Assembly: GCA_949825045.1 (NCBI GenBank)
Contig: OX463818.1
Span: forward strand, 32,628,906-32,692,905
DNA: 64,000 bases
Direction of reading: 5' to 3'
From: Argyresthia goedartella
Lineage: Eukaryota > Arthropoda > Insecta > Lepidoptera > Argyresthiidae
Under the pieces are notes generated by a model. It saw only the letters and a program-made list of their open reading frames with translations. It did no database searches and was not told the origin of the DNA. A program made the translations under genes and the position numbers. Of the stretch, positions 1 through 10,330 are shown one piece after another; within the stretch, counting starts at the first letter, position 1; each line of letters begins with the position of its first letter.

Positions 1-202
1 TTCCTCCGGCGTAGTTAACTCTACAATATGAAGATGCAATCTTATAGCCTGTAATACTAATTAAATCCAATTTTGCTGGGGACAACCACGATTCAGATAT
101 ACATATAGCATGGAATGGATTCTGATCGACGAAAGTTTCTAATATATCTTGTTTATTGTATAGACTTTGCATATTCTGAAATAGGATTTTAAAGAACTGG
201 TC
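1..202 (-). CDS. LINE ORF2 endonuclease, N-terminal fragment (cut by window edge)
   Basis: Reading the minus strand from about 202 to 1 gives an open frame with the N-terminal signature of the LINE exonuclease-endonuclease-phosphatase (EEP) domain: a strand ending ILFQNMQSL, which carries the metal-proximal Asn, then an ISESWL motif with the conserved metal-binding Glu. This enzyme nicks target DNA to prime reverse transcription. The frame is shifted by one base relative to ORF1 and overlaps its end, so ORF2 may be translated by reinitiation or frameshifting. I see no good ATG before the first strand. The rest of the endonuclease and the RT lie outside the window. Confidence 0.7.
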
Positions 203-209
203 TTGTTGT

Positions 210-1340
210 TTATTTGCGAAATGTATAATTTTCGGTTTTACTTCCATTCAATTGCTGGTAATTGTTTTCATTATTATATTTCACGGTCTTGCTTCCTGTA
301 TAATGTTCTTTTCCATCTATAATCAATCTGTTATTTCTTATAATTGCGTGTTTCCCTTCTCTTCTTGCGGAATTCATTAATTCTTGCATTTTGATCCGTT
401 CTTTTCGTTTTTCTTCATCATAATATTCAGATATGTAGAGTCCGGTGTTTTTGAGAAACGTAGAATTTTGTGTTATGTATTTACACATGATCTTGCTAGT
501 TACTTCAATTACAATAGGCCGACGGTATCCTTTTCTTCCAAGACGAAATATCTGATCAATATATCCGCCAAGATCCACATTGTACAGTTCTGCAAATATT
601 TCAATAATTGTATTGTTCAGGCTGTATTCATTCTCGCCATAGATTTCATCAAGTCCGTATAATACCACCTTTCTAGAATTGTCACTGCAATCTTTTGTCG
701 GAGAGTTTGTATAGGGGGCTTGGTTTTGGGAGATCTTGGACGATAACTTTTCTATTTGTTTTTCTAAGTTTAACTTATCTTCTTCTAACTTTTTAATATC
801 ATTATCTATCTTTGTTAGATGATTAGACATTTTTGCTTGTTCTAACTTCAAGTTTTTTACATCTTTAAATAATTCTTGTTTCAATTCTTGCATGGAAATT
901 GTTATCTTAACTTCTAATCTGGATGATATTTCTGTTATTATTTGATGTTGTGCTATTTTTAATTTGCTATCCAAAAGATCACTCAGCTCCTTTAGGTGGG
1001 TGGGGACTTCACTAAGGTCAGAAACATTTGCATCTTGTGAAGTAGTTTTTGCCAATAATTTACCAGTTAGGGTATCGCTCGTGAAACTTTGTTCGCATTC
1101 GGAGTCTGCATATAATGTTGATGAATGGATGCTTCGCGCGGGAGTATTGTCATTTCTTTGTCTGCTAGTTACATTTGCACATTCAGGACAGGTCCAAGAA
1201 ATATCGTACATGTGCGTGTTTTTTGTATATTGCTCATTTGTAATATTTAAGCATTGGTAGTGGTATATATTTTTACAACAGCAGCATTGTATGCGATCTG
1301 ATATATTCGCATGTTGCTGACAAGCATCACAATTTGCCAT
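210..1340 (-). CDS. LINE ORF1 protein: PHD-type zinc finger, coiled coil, RNA-binding-like domain (376 aa)
   Basis: An intact 376-codon ORF1. Residues 4-54 hold a PHD-like finger: Cys4/Cys7, a Cys cluster at 19-22, His27/Cys30 and Cys51/Cys54. A Ser/Thr-rich linker follows, then a Lys/Glu/Leu heptad coiled coil at about 130-210, consistent with oligomerisation. Residues from about 225 to the end form a compact basic domain beginning KVVLYGLDEI, resembling the RRM plus C-terminal domain of LINE ORF1 RNA chaperones. The protein is expected to coat the element's own RNA. It is longer and better preserved than most ORFs here. ORF2 starts right after it in another frame. Function is inferred from layout; the PHD cysteines are visible directly. 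Confidence 0.75.
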   Translation of the reverse strand: MANCDACQQHANISDRIQCCCCKNIYHYQCLNITNEQYTKNTHMYDISWTCPECANVTSRQRNDNTPARSIHSSTLYADSECEQSFTSDTLTGKLLAKTTSQDANVSDLSEVPTHLKELSDLLDSKLKIAQHQIITEISSRLEVKITISMQELKQELFKDVKNLKLEQAKMSNHLTKIDNDIKKLEEDKLNLEKQIEKLSSKISQNQAPYTNSPTKDCSDNSRKVVLYGLDEIYGENEYSLNNTIIEIFAELYNVDLGGYIDQIFRLGRKGYRRPIVIEVTSKIMCKYITQNSTFLKNTGLYISEYYDEEKRKERIKMQELMNSARREGKHAIIRNNRLIIDGKEHYTGSKTVKYNNENNYQQLNGSKTENYTFRK

Positions 1341-1784
1341 AGCTGTTTGAAGTTTTCTAATGCAATTTTATATCAGCGCCCTCTGTACTGTAGTAGCAGT
1401 ACCAAAACAACCGCAATGGTTGCAGTAAAGACACAATGCGTGGAGCGGAACGCAATCGGGGTATGTGATCGTTGATTGGTCCTTTCCGGTGACACTAGCT
1501 GTCTGTTTGTATTTCTCTCTCTCTCTGTATGTTGGGCCTCTCTCTTTTGCGTTGACGTATGCAATTATGTTTGGTCGGCTAGTACTAAAGATTTTGAGTT
1601 TTAACTTACTATTTAACATGAATTTCAGCAATCCAGAATGTTCACTTTGTAGCACACTGGTCAAATAATATTTATCTTGAGTTTGGAAGTAGTTTCACCG
1701 CGGTAACTATTTTATTTTCCGATAATTGTAAGACGAGAATGTAAACAAGTGTTCGCAGTTACACGGCAAGTTCCGTTCCGTTAG

Positions 1785-2620
1785 TAGCTGGATCGATGGT
1801 CCTATTTTCCGAGATTGGTTCACAACCTCCTTTTTGCCACACGCAAACAGACTCGATGGCTGAAAAGTTATCATAGGCGATAACCTGTCCTCGCACTTGG
1901 ATCCCAAAGTCTTAAGTCTGTGTGAAAGGCACAAGATCTCCTTAGTGTGCCTCGTCCCGAATTCGACCTATATCTGCCAGCCCCTGGATGTTGGATTTTT
2001 CAGGCCCATGAAAATGTCATGGCGTAAGATTCTCGATGAATGGAAGCAGGCCCATTTAAAATCTGAGACTCTGCCAAAGAAAACTTTTTCACTCCTTCTG
2101 AAGCAAGCTTTTTAGTTCGAATGAACCAAGTTCCGGCGTAGCAACCATCAGAAGAATCAGAACCGTCAGCGATAAAAAGAAACTTAAAGAGCAGTTTCAA
2201 AGCTACTGTCATTTATCCGTGGGACAAGAATAAGGTTTTGAGAAAAATCCCAGAAGACTCAACTGTGGATCCGACTGTCCAAGTCAGGGATGCTTTAACT
2301 GAATTTCTAAGAGAGAAAGAAGGTTCAGAGATGCTTCAATACATTAGGCACCTAGAAAAAAGACAAGACTACAAGTAGAACCTGGAAGAAGTGTGGCATA
2401 AATTGAAAATGACTCTGACAATGACCCTGTAGCAAGAAGCTCCCCTGAACAATAAACCGCAGTATGTTTAGGATTAGCTGGCCCCTCAAAGCCCCCCAAT
2501 CAGGAAAAATCTGAATCAGAAGACAGTGACATAACAAGATGTGAAGCAGGCCTGACCGTGGGCAACTTTCTTCTTGCAAAGTTTTCGTCGGCAAAAGGGA
2601 AAAAAAAACATACGAATATA
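1785..2620 (+). pseudogene. Tigger/pogo-type (Tc1-mariner superfamily) DDE transposase, C-terminal half, decayed
   Basis: In the forward frame from about 1790 there is a transposase segment with VIIGDNLSSH (second catalytic Asp, 1870-1900), then CLVPNSTYICQPLDVGFF (third Asp in QPLD) and a downstream WRKILDEWK helix. A stop near 1862 and shifts around 2115 break it. The same protein resumes as a IYPWDKNKVLRKIP block (2210-2260), the typical C-terminus of insect Tigger proteins, and ends near 2600 in a VGNFLLAKF tail. The DNA-binding N-terminus and first Asp are absent. No terminal inverted repeats were found. It lies just outside the Gypsy target site at 2784, so it was probably already present when Gypsy inserted. 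Confidence 0.75.
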
Positions 2621-2783
2621 TCTGCGTTGTCGAAGACGTATGTGTCGAATGAGTCGAAATCTGAGGTAGGTAGCAGGTTCTACGGAATCTACGGATAGAT
2701 AGGTAGATTTTCTAGTCTGATAAGTTTAATGTTTCATCCACGAACTATAGTGCCATGGTAGATGTCTCTGAGGAAATGGTATG

Positions 2784-2787
2784 GTAG
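2784..2787. repeat. Left Gypsy target-site duplication (GTAG)
   Basis: GTAG directly precedes the TGTAAGG start of the Gypsy 5' LTR. The same four bases follow the TTACA end of the 3' LTR at 34084-34087. Four-base duplications are normal for Ty3/Gypsy integrases. Confidence 0.65.
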
Positions 2788-2827
2788 TGTAAGGTATATA
2801 GTTAGGTTCGATATTTGTCTATGCGAT
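2788..2827 (+). repeat. Gypsy 5' LTR, first 40 bp only
   Basis: Begins TGTAAGGTATATAG and is identical by eye to the first 40 bases of the 3' LTR at 33721. It stops where a BEL-family LTR begins; the other ~320 bases of this LTR are gone. Confidence 0.75.
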
Positions 2828-3372
2828 TGATTATTTTCCACGCCTACCGAACGGCGTGGAATCCTGAGGAGGTGGGCTTTTGCCAGCACGTGAGAGAAAA
2901 GTGAGTTGAATTGTTACTGACCTTGTCGTCGCAGACTGGTAGATCGAAAGCTCGATTCGAGACAGGAATGCGGGAGAGGAGACAGTTTTGGGATAGGAGA
3001 GGAATCGAAACCTTGCCGTCGCTGCCGACGCTGTCGCCGGCGTGCTGCCTGCCGACACGTGGAGTCGCCGCTACCGATACGACGATGTCCAATCAACACG
3101 GATCACTTGACCGCTGACGCGAATCTACTTATTTCCCGACGATGTAGATGATTAACACTCCGACCAGGCCCGACGCCTGTATTTAGTAATTGGTATACCG
3201 AAATAACATCAATGGCACGATGCCGACATGTTGTTCTCCCGACGAGAAAAAAAGATAAAGATAACCTCAAATTTTTTCCTCTCGTTGGTACGAGTGACAT
3301 CTGCGGTCCGTTTCCGCTTAGTGATGTCCCGATTACTTGCGGTCGATCTGCGCAACAAAAAACCGGTGCGGG
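2828..3372 (-). repeat. Solo or truncated BEL/Pao-family LTR (divergent third copy)
   Basis: Clearly related over its length to the two LTRs of the intact BEL element (9741-10299 and 16668-17226). It shares the CGAACGGCGTGGAATCCTGA start, the GACGCTGTCGCCGGCGTGCT core and the GACGATGTAGATGATTAA block, but has many substitutions and small indels. The last ~25 bases are missing or unalignable, and Gypsy gag sequence starts directly afterwards. It sits in the 5' Gypsy LTR with no BEL internal sequence, so it is either a solo LTR followed by a deletion or a rearranged fragment. Confidence 0.75.
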
Positions 3373-3970
3373 GAGTCCTCAGGAGTCCTTTGAAGACTTT
3401 TTAGAAGACTTCAGAGATGCTGCATCGAGGAAGAAATTTATATCATCGGAGGAATTAAAATTATTATTTCCTTCGTATTTAAAAGGTGGAGCCTTATATT
3501 TTTTAAGGGAAATTAGGGGCAGTGCCCAGACATTTGAAGAGGTGGTGGATAAATTTAATGAGGAATTTGGAAGCACAGACTTTGCAGAGAAGTTCTATAA
3601 TACCAAACAAGAGAAAAGAAGTTTGTTGGACTACTTCCATTACTTAGGGGACCTAGCGAGGAAGGCTAGAGTTACCAAAGATGACATTTTTATAACGCAA
3701 TTTTTAAGAGCATTGCAAAACCATCTTAGAAATAAATTAATGTTGAGCCATTTTGTAGATAAGAAGGCGATAAGGGCAGCACTAGTACAGATGGATAAAT
3801 TAAGTCCGGGAAGTGATGATAATGTAAATGTGTTTAGGAACCCGGTAACTTTTGGACCGAATTTGGCCCATAGCAATAGAGGGGGGGGGGAGACAGACCG
3901 TTTCACACAAAATTTAATCAAAGCCCTACTCAAGACCCACGACGAACGCCGAATGTTTCGCCGTCGATAA
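3212..3970 (+). pseudogene. Gypsy gag, 5'-truncated, with an N-terminus supplied by the BEL LTR
   Basis: An open frame of 252 codons, of which about the first 55 are translated BEL-LTR sequence. Genuine Gypsy gag starts near 3380 with SFEDFLEDFRDAA and continues through the helical capsid-like core (retrotransposon gag fold; LKGGALYFLREI, FNEEFGSTDFAEKFYN, RSLLDYFHYLGDLARKA). It ends in a basic tail. The zinc knuckle usual for this family is not seen; the reading frame is broken between 3970 and 4124. Gag would form the particle that packages the RNA. A run of ten G at about 3881 is a likely indel site. Confidence 0.75.
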
Positions 3971-4123
3971 GTGGTCAGGAACCACATATTTTTATAATTT
4001 GCGTCCTAGGCAAGCGGATTTTGCAACACGTCGTCGCTAGAGGCCGATAGCGGTGACCAAGCTGACCTGTGGAATGAGGGCCTCAGACGAGCTCAGCAGC
4101 GTAGCACGGAGGCGAAACGACCA

Positions 4124-4672
4124 ATGGGGAAGATCGTCGCAGTCGAGGCGGATCAGCAGGTCAGACCATTAGTTTTATTGAATTCTTCTAATGTAAACGT
4201 GGTAGCTCTTTTAGATACTGGCGCTACGGCTTCATGCATCAGCCCAGCCGTTGCAGATCAAGTGGTTGCGAGATGTATGCAAGAAGAGAAGAGACGGGTT
4301 AAGGCGGTAAATGGAAGTTTATTGCAAATTGTAGGGAAATGTGTTATAGATTTTAGTTTGGACAATTTTAACTTTTCACAGGAATTTTTAGTAATAACTA
4401 ATTTAAATTGTAGCATTATTTTAGGGGTGGATTTTTTAATAAAGAACGGTATGAATATTGATTTTGTTCATTCGTGTATGTGTTTTTTCCAGGCAAAAAT
4501 ACCGTTTATCAATAATTTCCATACGAAACAAAACACGACACCGGTAAAACGAAATGTCATGCGCGTAGAGATTCTTTCAAAACAAAAGATAGGGTCGGAC
4601 TTTCTAGACGGTTCTAGAAGGAAACAAGTGAACTTCGGGGAAACCACGGTTATCGAGGATCGTGACGTGTAA
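4124..4672 (+). pseudogene. Gypsy aspartic protease region
   Basis: The 182-codon frame contains the retropepsin active site VVALLDTGATAS, with the catalytic Asp-Thr-Gly at 4214-4222, followed about 70 residues later by the flap/second-half motif SIILGVDFLI. This protease would cut the Gag-Pol polyprotein. It is separated from gag and RT by stops. Upstream (3971-4123) the frame is unreadable. Confidence 0.75.
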
Positions 4673-4689
4673 ATTATATCGACTTTCAG

Positions 4690-5704
4690 GAGTTAAGAAA
4701 GGGCGATTACGTTTATTTCTCGGGGTTATCGGATTCGTGCGAATTTGCGTTTGGGGTAGAAAATAAACGGTTTATCGTAAATGAGGATTTATGTGGGAAT
4801 GATAAGCAGGTATTATTGGCGTTGTTGGATAGGAATGCGGATAGATTTTCGTTTGCAACTGACCAGTTAGGTAGGTCGGAGATAGTGTCGGTCGATATTA
4901 AGACTTATGATGAAGAGCCGGTTCATTGTCACCCGTATCGCGTTTCGCCGGTGCAACGAGAAATTATTGAGGAGCAGGTCGCGGAGATGTTGAAACTAGG
5001 TGTTATTAGGGATTCCACTAGTTCTTATGCTGCGCCCGTTGTGTTAATTAAAAAGCCCGATAATTCATGGAGGTTTTGTGTAGATTATCGGAAATTAAAT
5101 ATAAAATTAAATATAAAAAAAATGTAGGGATAATTATACTATTCCGCGGATAGAAGACATTGTCGATAGTTTGGCCGGGGCCAAGTTTTTTGCGGAGTTA
5201 GATCTCAATTCAGGTTATTGGCAGACGGTTATTACGGAAGGTAGGCATAAAACGGCTTTCGTCACTTCCACGAGTCTTTATGAATTTAATGTTGTTCCGT
5301 TCGGTTTGGCAACGAGTCAAGCGGTTTTCCAACGGATGATGGATGAAGTTTTAGCGGATTTAAAATTTAAAGGGGTTATGGTTTACGAAGACGATGTAAT
5401 TGTGTATGGTAGAACGTTCGAGGAGTTTACCGATACGTTGCAGAAAGTTTTTGGGCGGTTTAGAGAAGCGAACTTGACCTTCAAGCCATCCAAATGTAAA
5501 TTCGGTTTTTGCGAGATTGAGATGCTAGGTTATCTAATCTCGAATGATGGAGTAAAACCTAGCGAGAAAAAGCTGAAGGCTATGCAACAGGTTCCAACTC
5601 CCACATCTACGAAGGATGTGAAACAATTATTAGGTTTATTTTCTTATTATAATTTTTTTTATCGAATTTTGCGAGAATATCGTTACCTCTCACTAAATTA
5701 TTGA
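4690..5704 (+). pseudogene. Gypsy reverse transcriptase (frameshifted)
   Basis: RT fingers and palm in two frames. 4816-5127 carries the template-grip region with PVVLIKKPDNSWRFCVDYRK. A short AT-rich direct duplication (TTAAATATAAAA) at about 5095-5120 breaks the frame. 5171-5704 resumes with AKFFAELDLNSGYWQ (first catalytic Asp), FGLATSQAVFQRMMDEV and VMVYEDDVIVYG. The active site is YEDD (5384-5395) where Gypsy enzymes usually have Y-[LIV]-D-D; both Asp are kept. A slip in the T-run near 5650 throws the connection domain out of frame with RNase H. Confidence 0.85.
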
Positions 5705-6432
5705 AAAAGGGGGTAAAGTTTCAATGGAATGAAGAATTGCAGAATTCGTTCGATTATATTAAGAAGGTTATGTGTAGTGCGCCAATACTTTCCTTTTATT
5801 CGGGGGATAAGTCGGTTACTACGAGAGTTTATGTGTATGCGTCTAACGAGGCGTTAGGTGCAGTATTAATGCAGTGCGTTGAAAAAATGAGGCCGGTTGC
5901 CTATGCGTCTAGGAAATTAACGGATGCGGAGAAAAAATATAGTACGACGGAGAAAGAGTGTCTGGGGTTAGTATGGGCGTTAAGGCACTATAGGCATTAT
6001 CTTTGGGGATTGTATTTTCAGGTTGTTACAGACCATAGCGCCTTATGTTGGTTACAGTCGAAAAAAGATATGTCTGGTAGGTTAGCGCGATGGGCGTTAG
6101 CGATACAAGAATGGGATTTCGAGATAGTTCATTGCTCGGGGAAAAGCAATGTAGTGGCCGATTTTTTGAGTAGGAATACGCCAATGGAAGAAGGGAAACA
6201 GGAAACAGAAGGACCTCAGTCTTCTTCTCATTCTGAACCTGATGATGATGGTTTGGAAATTTTTAGTATTAATGTAGAGTCGTTACAGGCGGATCAAGAG
6301 AACGATTCATTTTGTAGTAGATGGTTAACGCGGTTGAGCGAACGTGCGGAAGCGTGGCGTAGCGGTTTTTGTTTGAGAAATAATTATTATATAAAAGCGT
6401 ACGTAGAGATGGAGAAATTAGGGAGGTATTAG
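5701..6432 (+). pseudogene. Gypsy RNase H region with a lost catalytic Asp
   Basis: The tether (KGVKFQWNEELQ) is followed by RNase H. The first active-site motif, normally T-D-A-S, reads VYVYASNEALGAVL: the Asp codon is TAT (Tyr) at 5836-5838. The remaining residues are present: Glu in YSTTEKECLGLVWAL and Asp in VVTDHSALCWL. The domain ends in VVADFLSRN, followed by an acidic spacer leading to the integrase zinc region. A D-to-Y change here is expected to kill RNase H, which agrees with the element being inactive. Confidence 0.8.
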
Positions 6433-6434
6433 TA

Positions 6435-7445
6435 TTGCCTAGGTCTTTGTTTCAAAATGTAATGAACGAATTACATGATGAGGCGTGGACAGGAGGTCAT
6501 TTGGGTCTCGCAAAGACGTTGAAGAGGTTTTGGTCGAAATATTTCATGCCGAAAGCCGATAAGGAGATAGAGCGTTATATAGCTTCGTGCGTGCCGTGTC
6601 AAGAAAGGAAATTAGTTAAAAGCGTAGCAGATTTGATGCCGATTAGGGTCTCGGATATTTTTGAGAAGTTAGGAATCGACGTGTTAGGAGCGTTTCCACG
6701 TTCATCGAGAGATAACCGATTTATTATAGTCGCGGTAGAGTATGCGTCGCGGTTTGCGATATGTAAGGCGTTACCTAGGGTTACATCGGAAGATGTAGTG
6801 CGGTTTTTAATTGAGGAAGTTTTCCGTAGGTTTGGGCCGATTAGGGAAATTATTTCAGATAGAGGTACAAATTTTACGGCGGGAATCGTAAAAAAAACGG
6901 TAGAGCAGTTTGGGGCTAAAATGATACATACATACAAGTTCGTTTCACCCACAGAGTAACGGTTTGGTAGAACGAATGAATAGAACATTAACTTCGATGT
7001 TATCAAAATATTTAGGCAGTAATCAAAGGAAGTCAACGAAAGTGTCGCCGTATAATATTTTATTTGGTAGGGAACCGTGCTCAGTGGTGGATCGATCATT
7101 AGGACTAAACGCAGTTGGTTTAGACGAAACGATAGATGAAAAGGTAAATCGTATGGTAAGGTTGCTGACTAAGGCGTTAGGGAATATTGCGAACGCACAG
7201 CGTGTACAAAAACGGTGATACGATATGAGATCAAAACCCAGATCGTTCCGGGTGAATGACTTAGTTTTGTAATACGTACCAAGGCGGATAACGGGAAGAT
7301 GTATGAAGTTGGCACGTCTGTATCAAGGACCATACAAGGTCATTGAGATCGTTGGGAGGTCTAATGTGCTGATTCGTCTCTGAACTCACGGTCACGGGGC
7401 GTAATTGTTAACACAAATCGTTTTAAACGCTTTGTGCTGCGTTGA
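6435..7445 (+). pseudogene. Gypsy integrase
   Basis: Starts inside the integrase N-terminal zinc domain (ELHDEAWTGGHLG ... CVPCQ, an HHCC pattern). The catalytic core has the first Asp in LGIDVLGAFP and the second in IISDRGTNF. The frame slips near 6937, and the Glu appears in the next frame as NGLVERMNRT (about 6961-6990). The C-terminal part (about 7230-7445; SFRVNDLVL, LYQGPYKVIEI, then a basic end) is interrupted by stops. This enzyme would insert the cDNA with 4-bp duplications, matching the GTAG repeats at the element ends. Confidence 0.8.
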
Positions 7446-8131
7446 GGAGTTCGTCTGATATTAAGTAATTATACATTAGGAGTATAATATAATTTTATCC
7501 CGGTTGCTGGTTTGTGGTTTATGTATGCGGTATTGTTATGAATTGTTTATTAACCGGTGTTTCTTTTCACGTTGTTGCTGAACTATGATGTTTGATGAGG
7601 ACCGTTCACCAAAGACCCAAGAAATATCTGTAACATACTAGATTTCCGTGGTAGATTACCTTTATATGAGAAACTTTTATAAACGACAGTTCGTATAATT
7701 GTTTGAACCGATCGCCTGGTTTTATCTTTGAGAGCAGTATGACGAGGCAATAGCTATTCGTCATAGGGTTCAGTCAATCAGTTTTGGTTCCTGCGTTCTT
7801 AAAGTAAAGAGTTGGGATGATTTGGTAAGGGGAGAGTAAGGGTTGTTCATAAAGTTGGTAACGAAGGTTTCTCAATGAAAGTAATTTCTGATGTGGGATA
7901 ACTCGGGTATTCGATACAAATTCGAGATTCTTTGTAGTGTTTTAACTTGGGTAATTGGTTGCAACTCACGGCGATTATCTTAAACTGTTAATAGTAAAAG
8001 ATAGTTTACTGAATTCCAATGGATTAGTTGAGTTGTTTGTAAGTTGTAGTATCGGTTTTAAAGCTAGATGATTTCATCGTATTATTGGAACGAATTTTAA
8101 TGAACTCATTCTTAAGCTGTGGCTTAGTAAT
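7446..8131 (+). other. Gypsy 3' non-coding region, first segment
   Basis: AT-rich sequence after the integrase with no convincing coding frame. It ends at the Copia target site GTAAT (8127-8131) and resumes at 19887. I see no env-like signal or second gene. Confidence 0.5.
8127..8131. repeat. Left Copia target-site duplication (GTAAT)
   Basis: Identical to 19887-19891 immediately after the other Copia LTR; 5 bp is the usual size for Ty1/Copia integrases. Confidence 0.9.
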
Positions 8132-8268
8132 TGATAGATAATAAGAGTTGAAATAAAACGTGAACGTAAAGCACAAACGTATTCTTTGTATTGAAGTCAA
8201 CAAACATGTCACATATGGTTGCTAAGACAATAAACCTAACAAGAAGGTTGCGTTCTTAATGTCCAACA
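8132..8268 (-). repeat. Copia 3' LTR (137 bp)
   Basis: TG...CA ends on the minus strand (TGTTGGACATTAAG ... CTATCA). By eye it differs from the other LTR by two substitutions and one 9-bp gap near its inner end. A short purine tract (GTAGGAAG on the minus strand) precedes it. Confidence 0.9.
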
Positions 8269-9740
8269 CTTCCTACAGAACGCAAACCCATTTTACGGCC
8301 GCAGTACAAATGCTTCACAACACACTCTCTGAGAAAATGCAGACGAATGTCTATATGCTTAGTCTTCGGTTTGTAACAGTCGGTAGTTGCCAATCGAATT
8401 GCACTCTGGTTGTCGCAATGTATGGTAAGCGCACCATCGTCGCTTTGGCCTAGTTCAGCCTGCAGTTGCTGCAGCCAAAGAGCTTCCCGGGTGGCTGAAG
8501 CCATTGCCTTGTATTCCGATTCCGCTGTCGAAAGTGCTAGTGTCTGTTGCTTGCAAGAGTTCCACGAAATACATCCATTCTGAAACAGAAAAACGTAACC
8601 TGTGCACGATCTTCTATCCAACGGATCACTGGCCCAGTCCGCATCGCAATAACCAATAATTCCTTTCGAGTCCTCTTTGACATAACATATCTTTAGGTTC
8701 TTCGTTCCTTGAAGGTATCTCATGACCCTTTTCACTCCAAGCCAATGTTGATTTCCTGGACAATTGCAGTACTGACTTAACTTATTCACTGCAAAGCTTA
8801 TGTCCGGTCGTGTAACATGTGCCAGATAAATAAGACATCCAACCGCCTCCCTGTATGGAAAGGTATTATCTGTGTCTTCAGGATTCTTTTCAAATTTAGC
8901 ATTCACTTCTATCGGAGTGCGAACTGGTTTGCAATCAGACATACCAAACCGTTCCAACATCAGGTTGATGTATTTCTCTTGGTCCATCATGATCACACCT
9001 GCCTCACGATTTCTATTTATATTTATACCAATGCAATGCTTCATATCACCAAGGTCTTTCATGCAGAGTTCCTTCATCAATTTTTCTTTTATGTATGAAG
9101 TAGTTTTCTTATTATTAGTGAATATTAAGAAATCATCCACCCACACTGCAATAAATATTATTGAATCATTCACTAAATAATAAACACATGGATCAATCTT
9201 TGATCTTGCCAGTCCAATTTTAAGTAAAGTATCATTCAATTTTCCGGCTAGCCTGCTTGAGCCCATAGATTGATTTATGCAAGTGACACACTTGAGCATT
9301 TTCTTTGTAGTGATCGGGTTGTGACATATATATCTCAGTGTCAATATCACCTTGAAGAAATGCACTTATAGCATCCATCTGGGATATTTCTAAATCATAT
9401 TTAACAGCTAGAGCAATCAAGTACCGGACTGACGTATGTCGTACCACTCCTGTGGTACGACATACGACAGATTATGATGAGGTATACGCTCCTGCGTATA
9501 CCTCATCATAATCTGTACCCTTTTTCTGTGCATATCCTTTAATGACTAATCTTGCCTTAAAACGAACGACCTCTCCCTTCTCATTTGTTTTGGTTTTAAA
9601 CACCCACTTGCATGGCAAAACCTTTTTACCCGCAGGCAAATCCACCAGTGAATGTTTCATTTTTAATTAGAGACTCGTATTCTTCCTGCATGGCTTTCTT
9701 CCACTGGTCTGCCTGAGTAGATGAGAGGGCTTCATTCAGG
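8269..9740 (-). pseudogene. Copia reverse transcriptase-RNase H segment
   Basis: Downstream half of the Copia polyprotein. From 9740 downward: EALSSTQADQWKKAMQEEY, then a 2-base loss turning a Trp-Ser stretch out of frame at about 9655, then KKVLPCKWVFKTK and RFKARLVIKGYAQ. The palindromic block at 9433-9516 interrupts the DYDEVYAPV region. RT continues with SQMDAISAFLQGD (catalytic Asp), the LHKSIYGLKQ box and WVDDFLIF (WVDD instead of YVDD). RNase H shows GYCDADWASD, LSTAESEY and HCDNQSAI. A further break lies near 9240-9360, where two frames overlap. The final codons run into the LTR. Confidence 0.85.
9433..9516. repeat. Two adjacent perfect palindromes with identical TCCT spacers inside Copia RT
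   Basis: Palindrome 1: 15-base arms at 9433-9447 and 9452-9466 around TCCT. Palindrome 2: 23-base arms at 9467-9489 and 9494-9516 around another TCCT. The unrearranged gene should read straight from one outer arm to the other through AGGA, so about 42 bases have been added as an inverted, rearranged copy of the local sequence. Confidence 0.9.
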
Positions 9741-10299
9741 TGATTGATTCCACGCCTCACCGAACGGCGTGGAATCCTGAGGAGCCGTGCCCCTGCCACG
9801 TGAGAGAAAAGAAGTGATGAAATTGGTTACTGACCTTGTCTCCGTAGGCAGGAAATCGATAGCTCGATCCGAGACGGGAACACGGGAAAAGGGCACAGTT
9901 TGGGATAGGATATGGAGTGAATCGAAACCTATCGTTGCTGCCGACGCTGTCGCCGGCGTGCTGCCTACCGTGACCGTGGAGTCGCCGCTACCGATGCGAC
10001 GATGTCCAATCAACAGGGATCACCTGGCCGCTGACGCGAATCTACTTATTTCCCGACGATGTAGATGATTAAAACTCCAACCAGGCCCGACGCCTGTATT
10101 AAGTAATTGGTACACCGAAATACCATCAATGACACGAGGCCCGAGCCTACATGTTTGTTCTCACCGACGAGAAAGACCAAGAGAAAGATTAACCTCCAAT
10201 CCCACATCTCGTTTCCGATACGAGTGACAGCTGCGGTTCTGTTTCCGTTCCGAGTCGCGCAACAAGAGGAGGTGCGTTGCGAAGCACAAATATTAAACA
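9741..10299 (-). repeat. BEL/Pao 3' LTR (559 bp)
   Basis: Begins TGTTTAATATTTGTGC and ends GGAATCAATCA on the minus strand. Preceded on that strand by a purine-rich tract at 10300-10312. Same length as the 5' LTR. Confidence 0.92.
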
Positions 10300-10312
10300 G
10301 TCACCCGCCCGG
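10300..10312 (-). other. BEL/Pao polypurine tract
   Basis: On the minus strand CCGGGCGGGTGAC abuts the 3' LTR. This is the expected position of the plus-strand primer, though the tract is interrupted. Confidence 0.5.
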
Positions 10313-10330
10313 ACAGGCCCGAACCTGTCC

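Larger units (their letters stand above)
1..1700 (-). mobile_element. 5' part of a PHD-ORF1 non-LTR retrotransposon
   Basis: A minus-strand LINE with its 5' leader at about 1341-1700, ORF1 at 1340-210 and the start of the ORF2 endonuclease running off the left edge of the window. The order leader, PHD-finger ORF1, EEP endonuclease is that of CR1/Jockey-type LINEs. The exact 5' terminus is not clear. An AGAGGGCGCTGATA motif (1384 back to 1371) lies about 40 bp upstream of the ORF1 start and recurs upstream of the PHD ORF1 of LINE F. The RT lies outside the window, so the clade cannot be settled. Confidence 0.75.

Noticed and set aside
8872..9180. Plus-strand open frames in the Copia RT region
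   Set aside because: Antisense to well-conserved RT motifs; no coding signal of their own.
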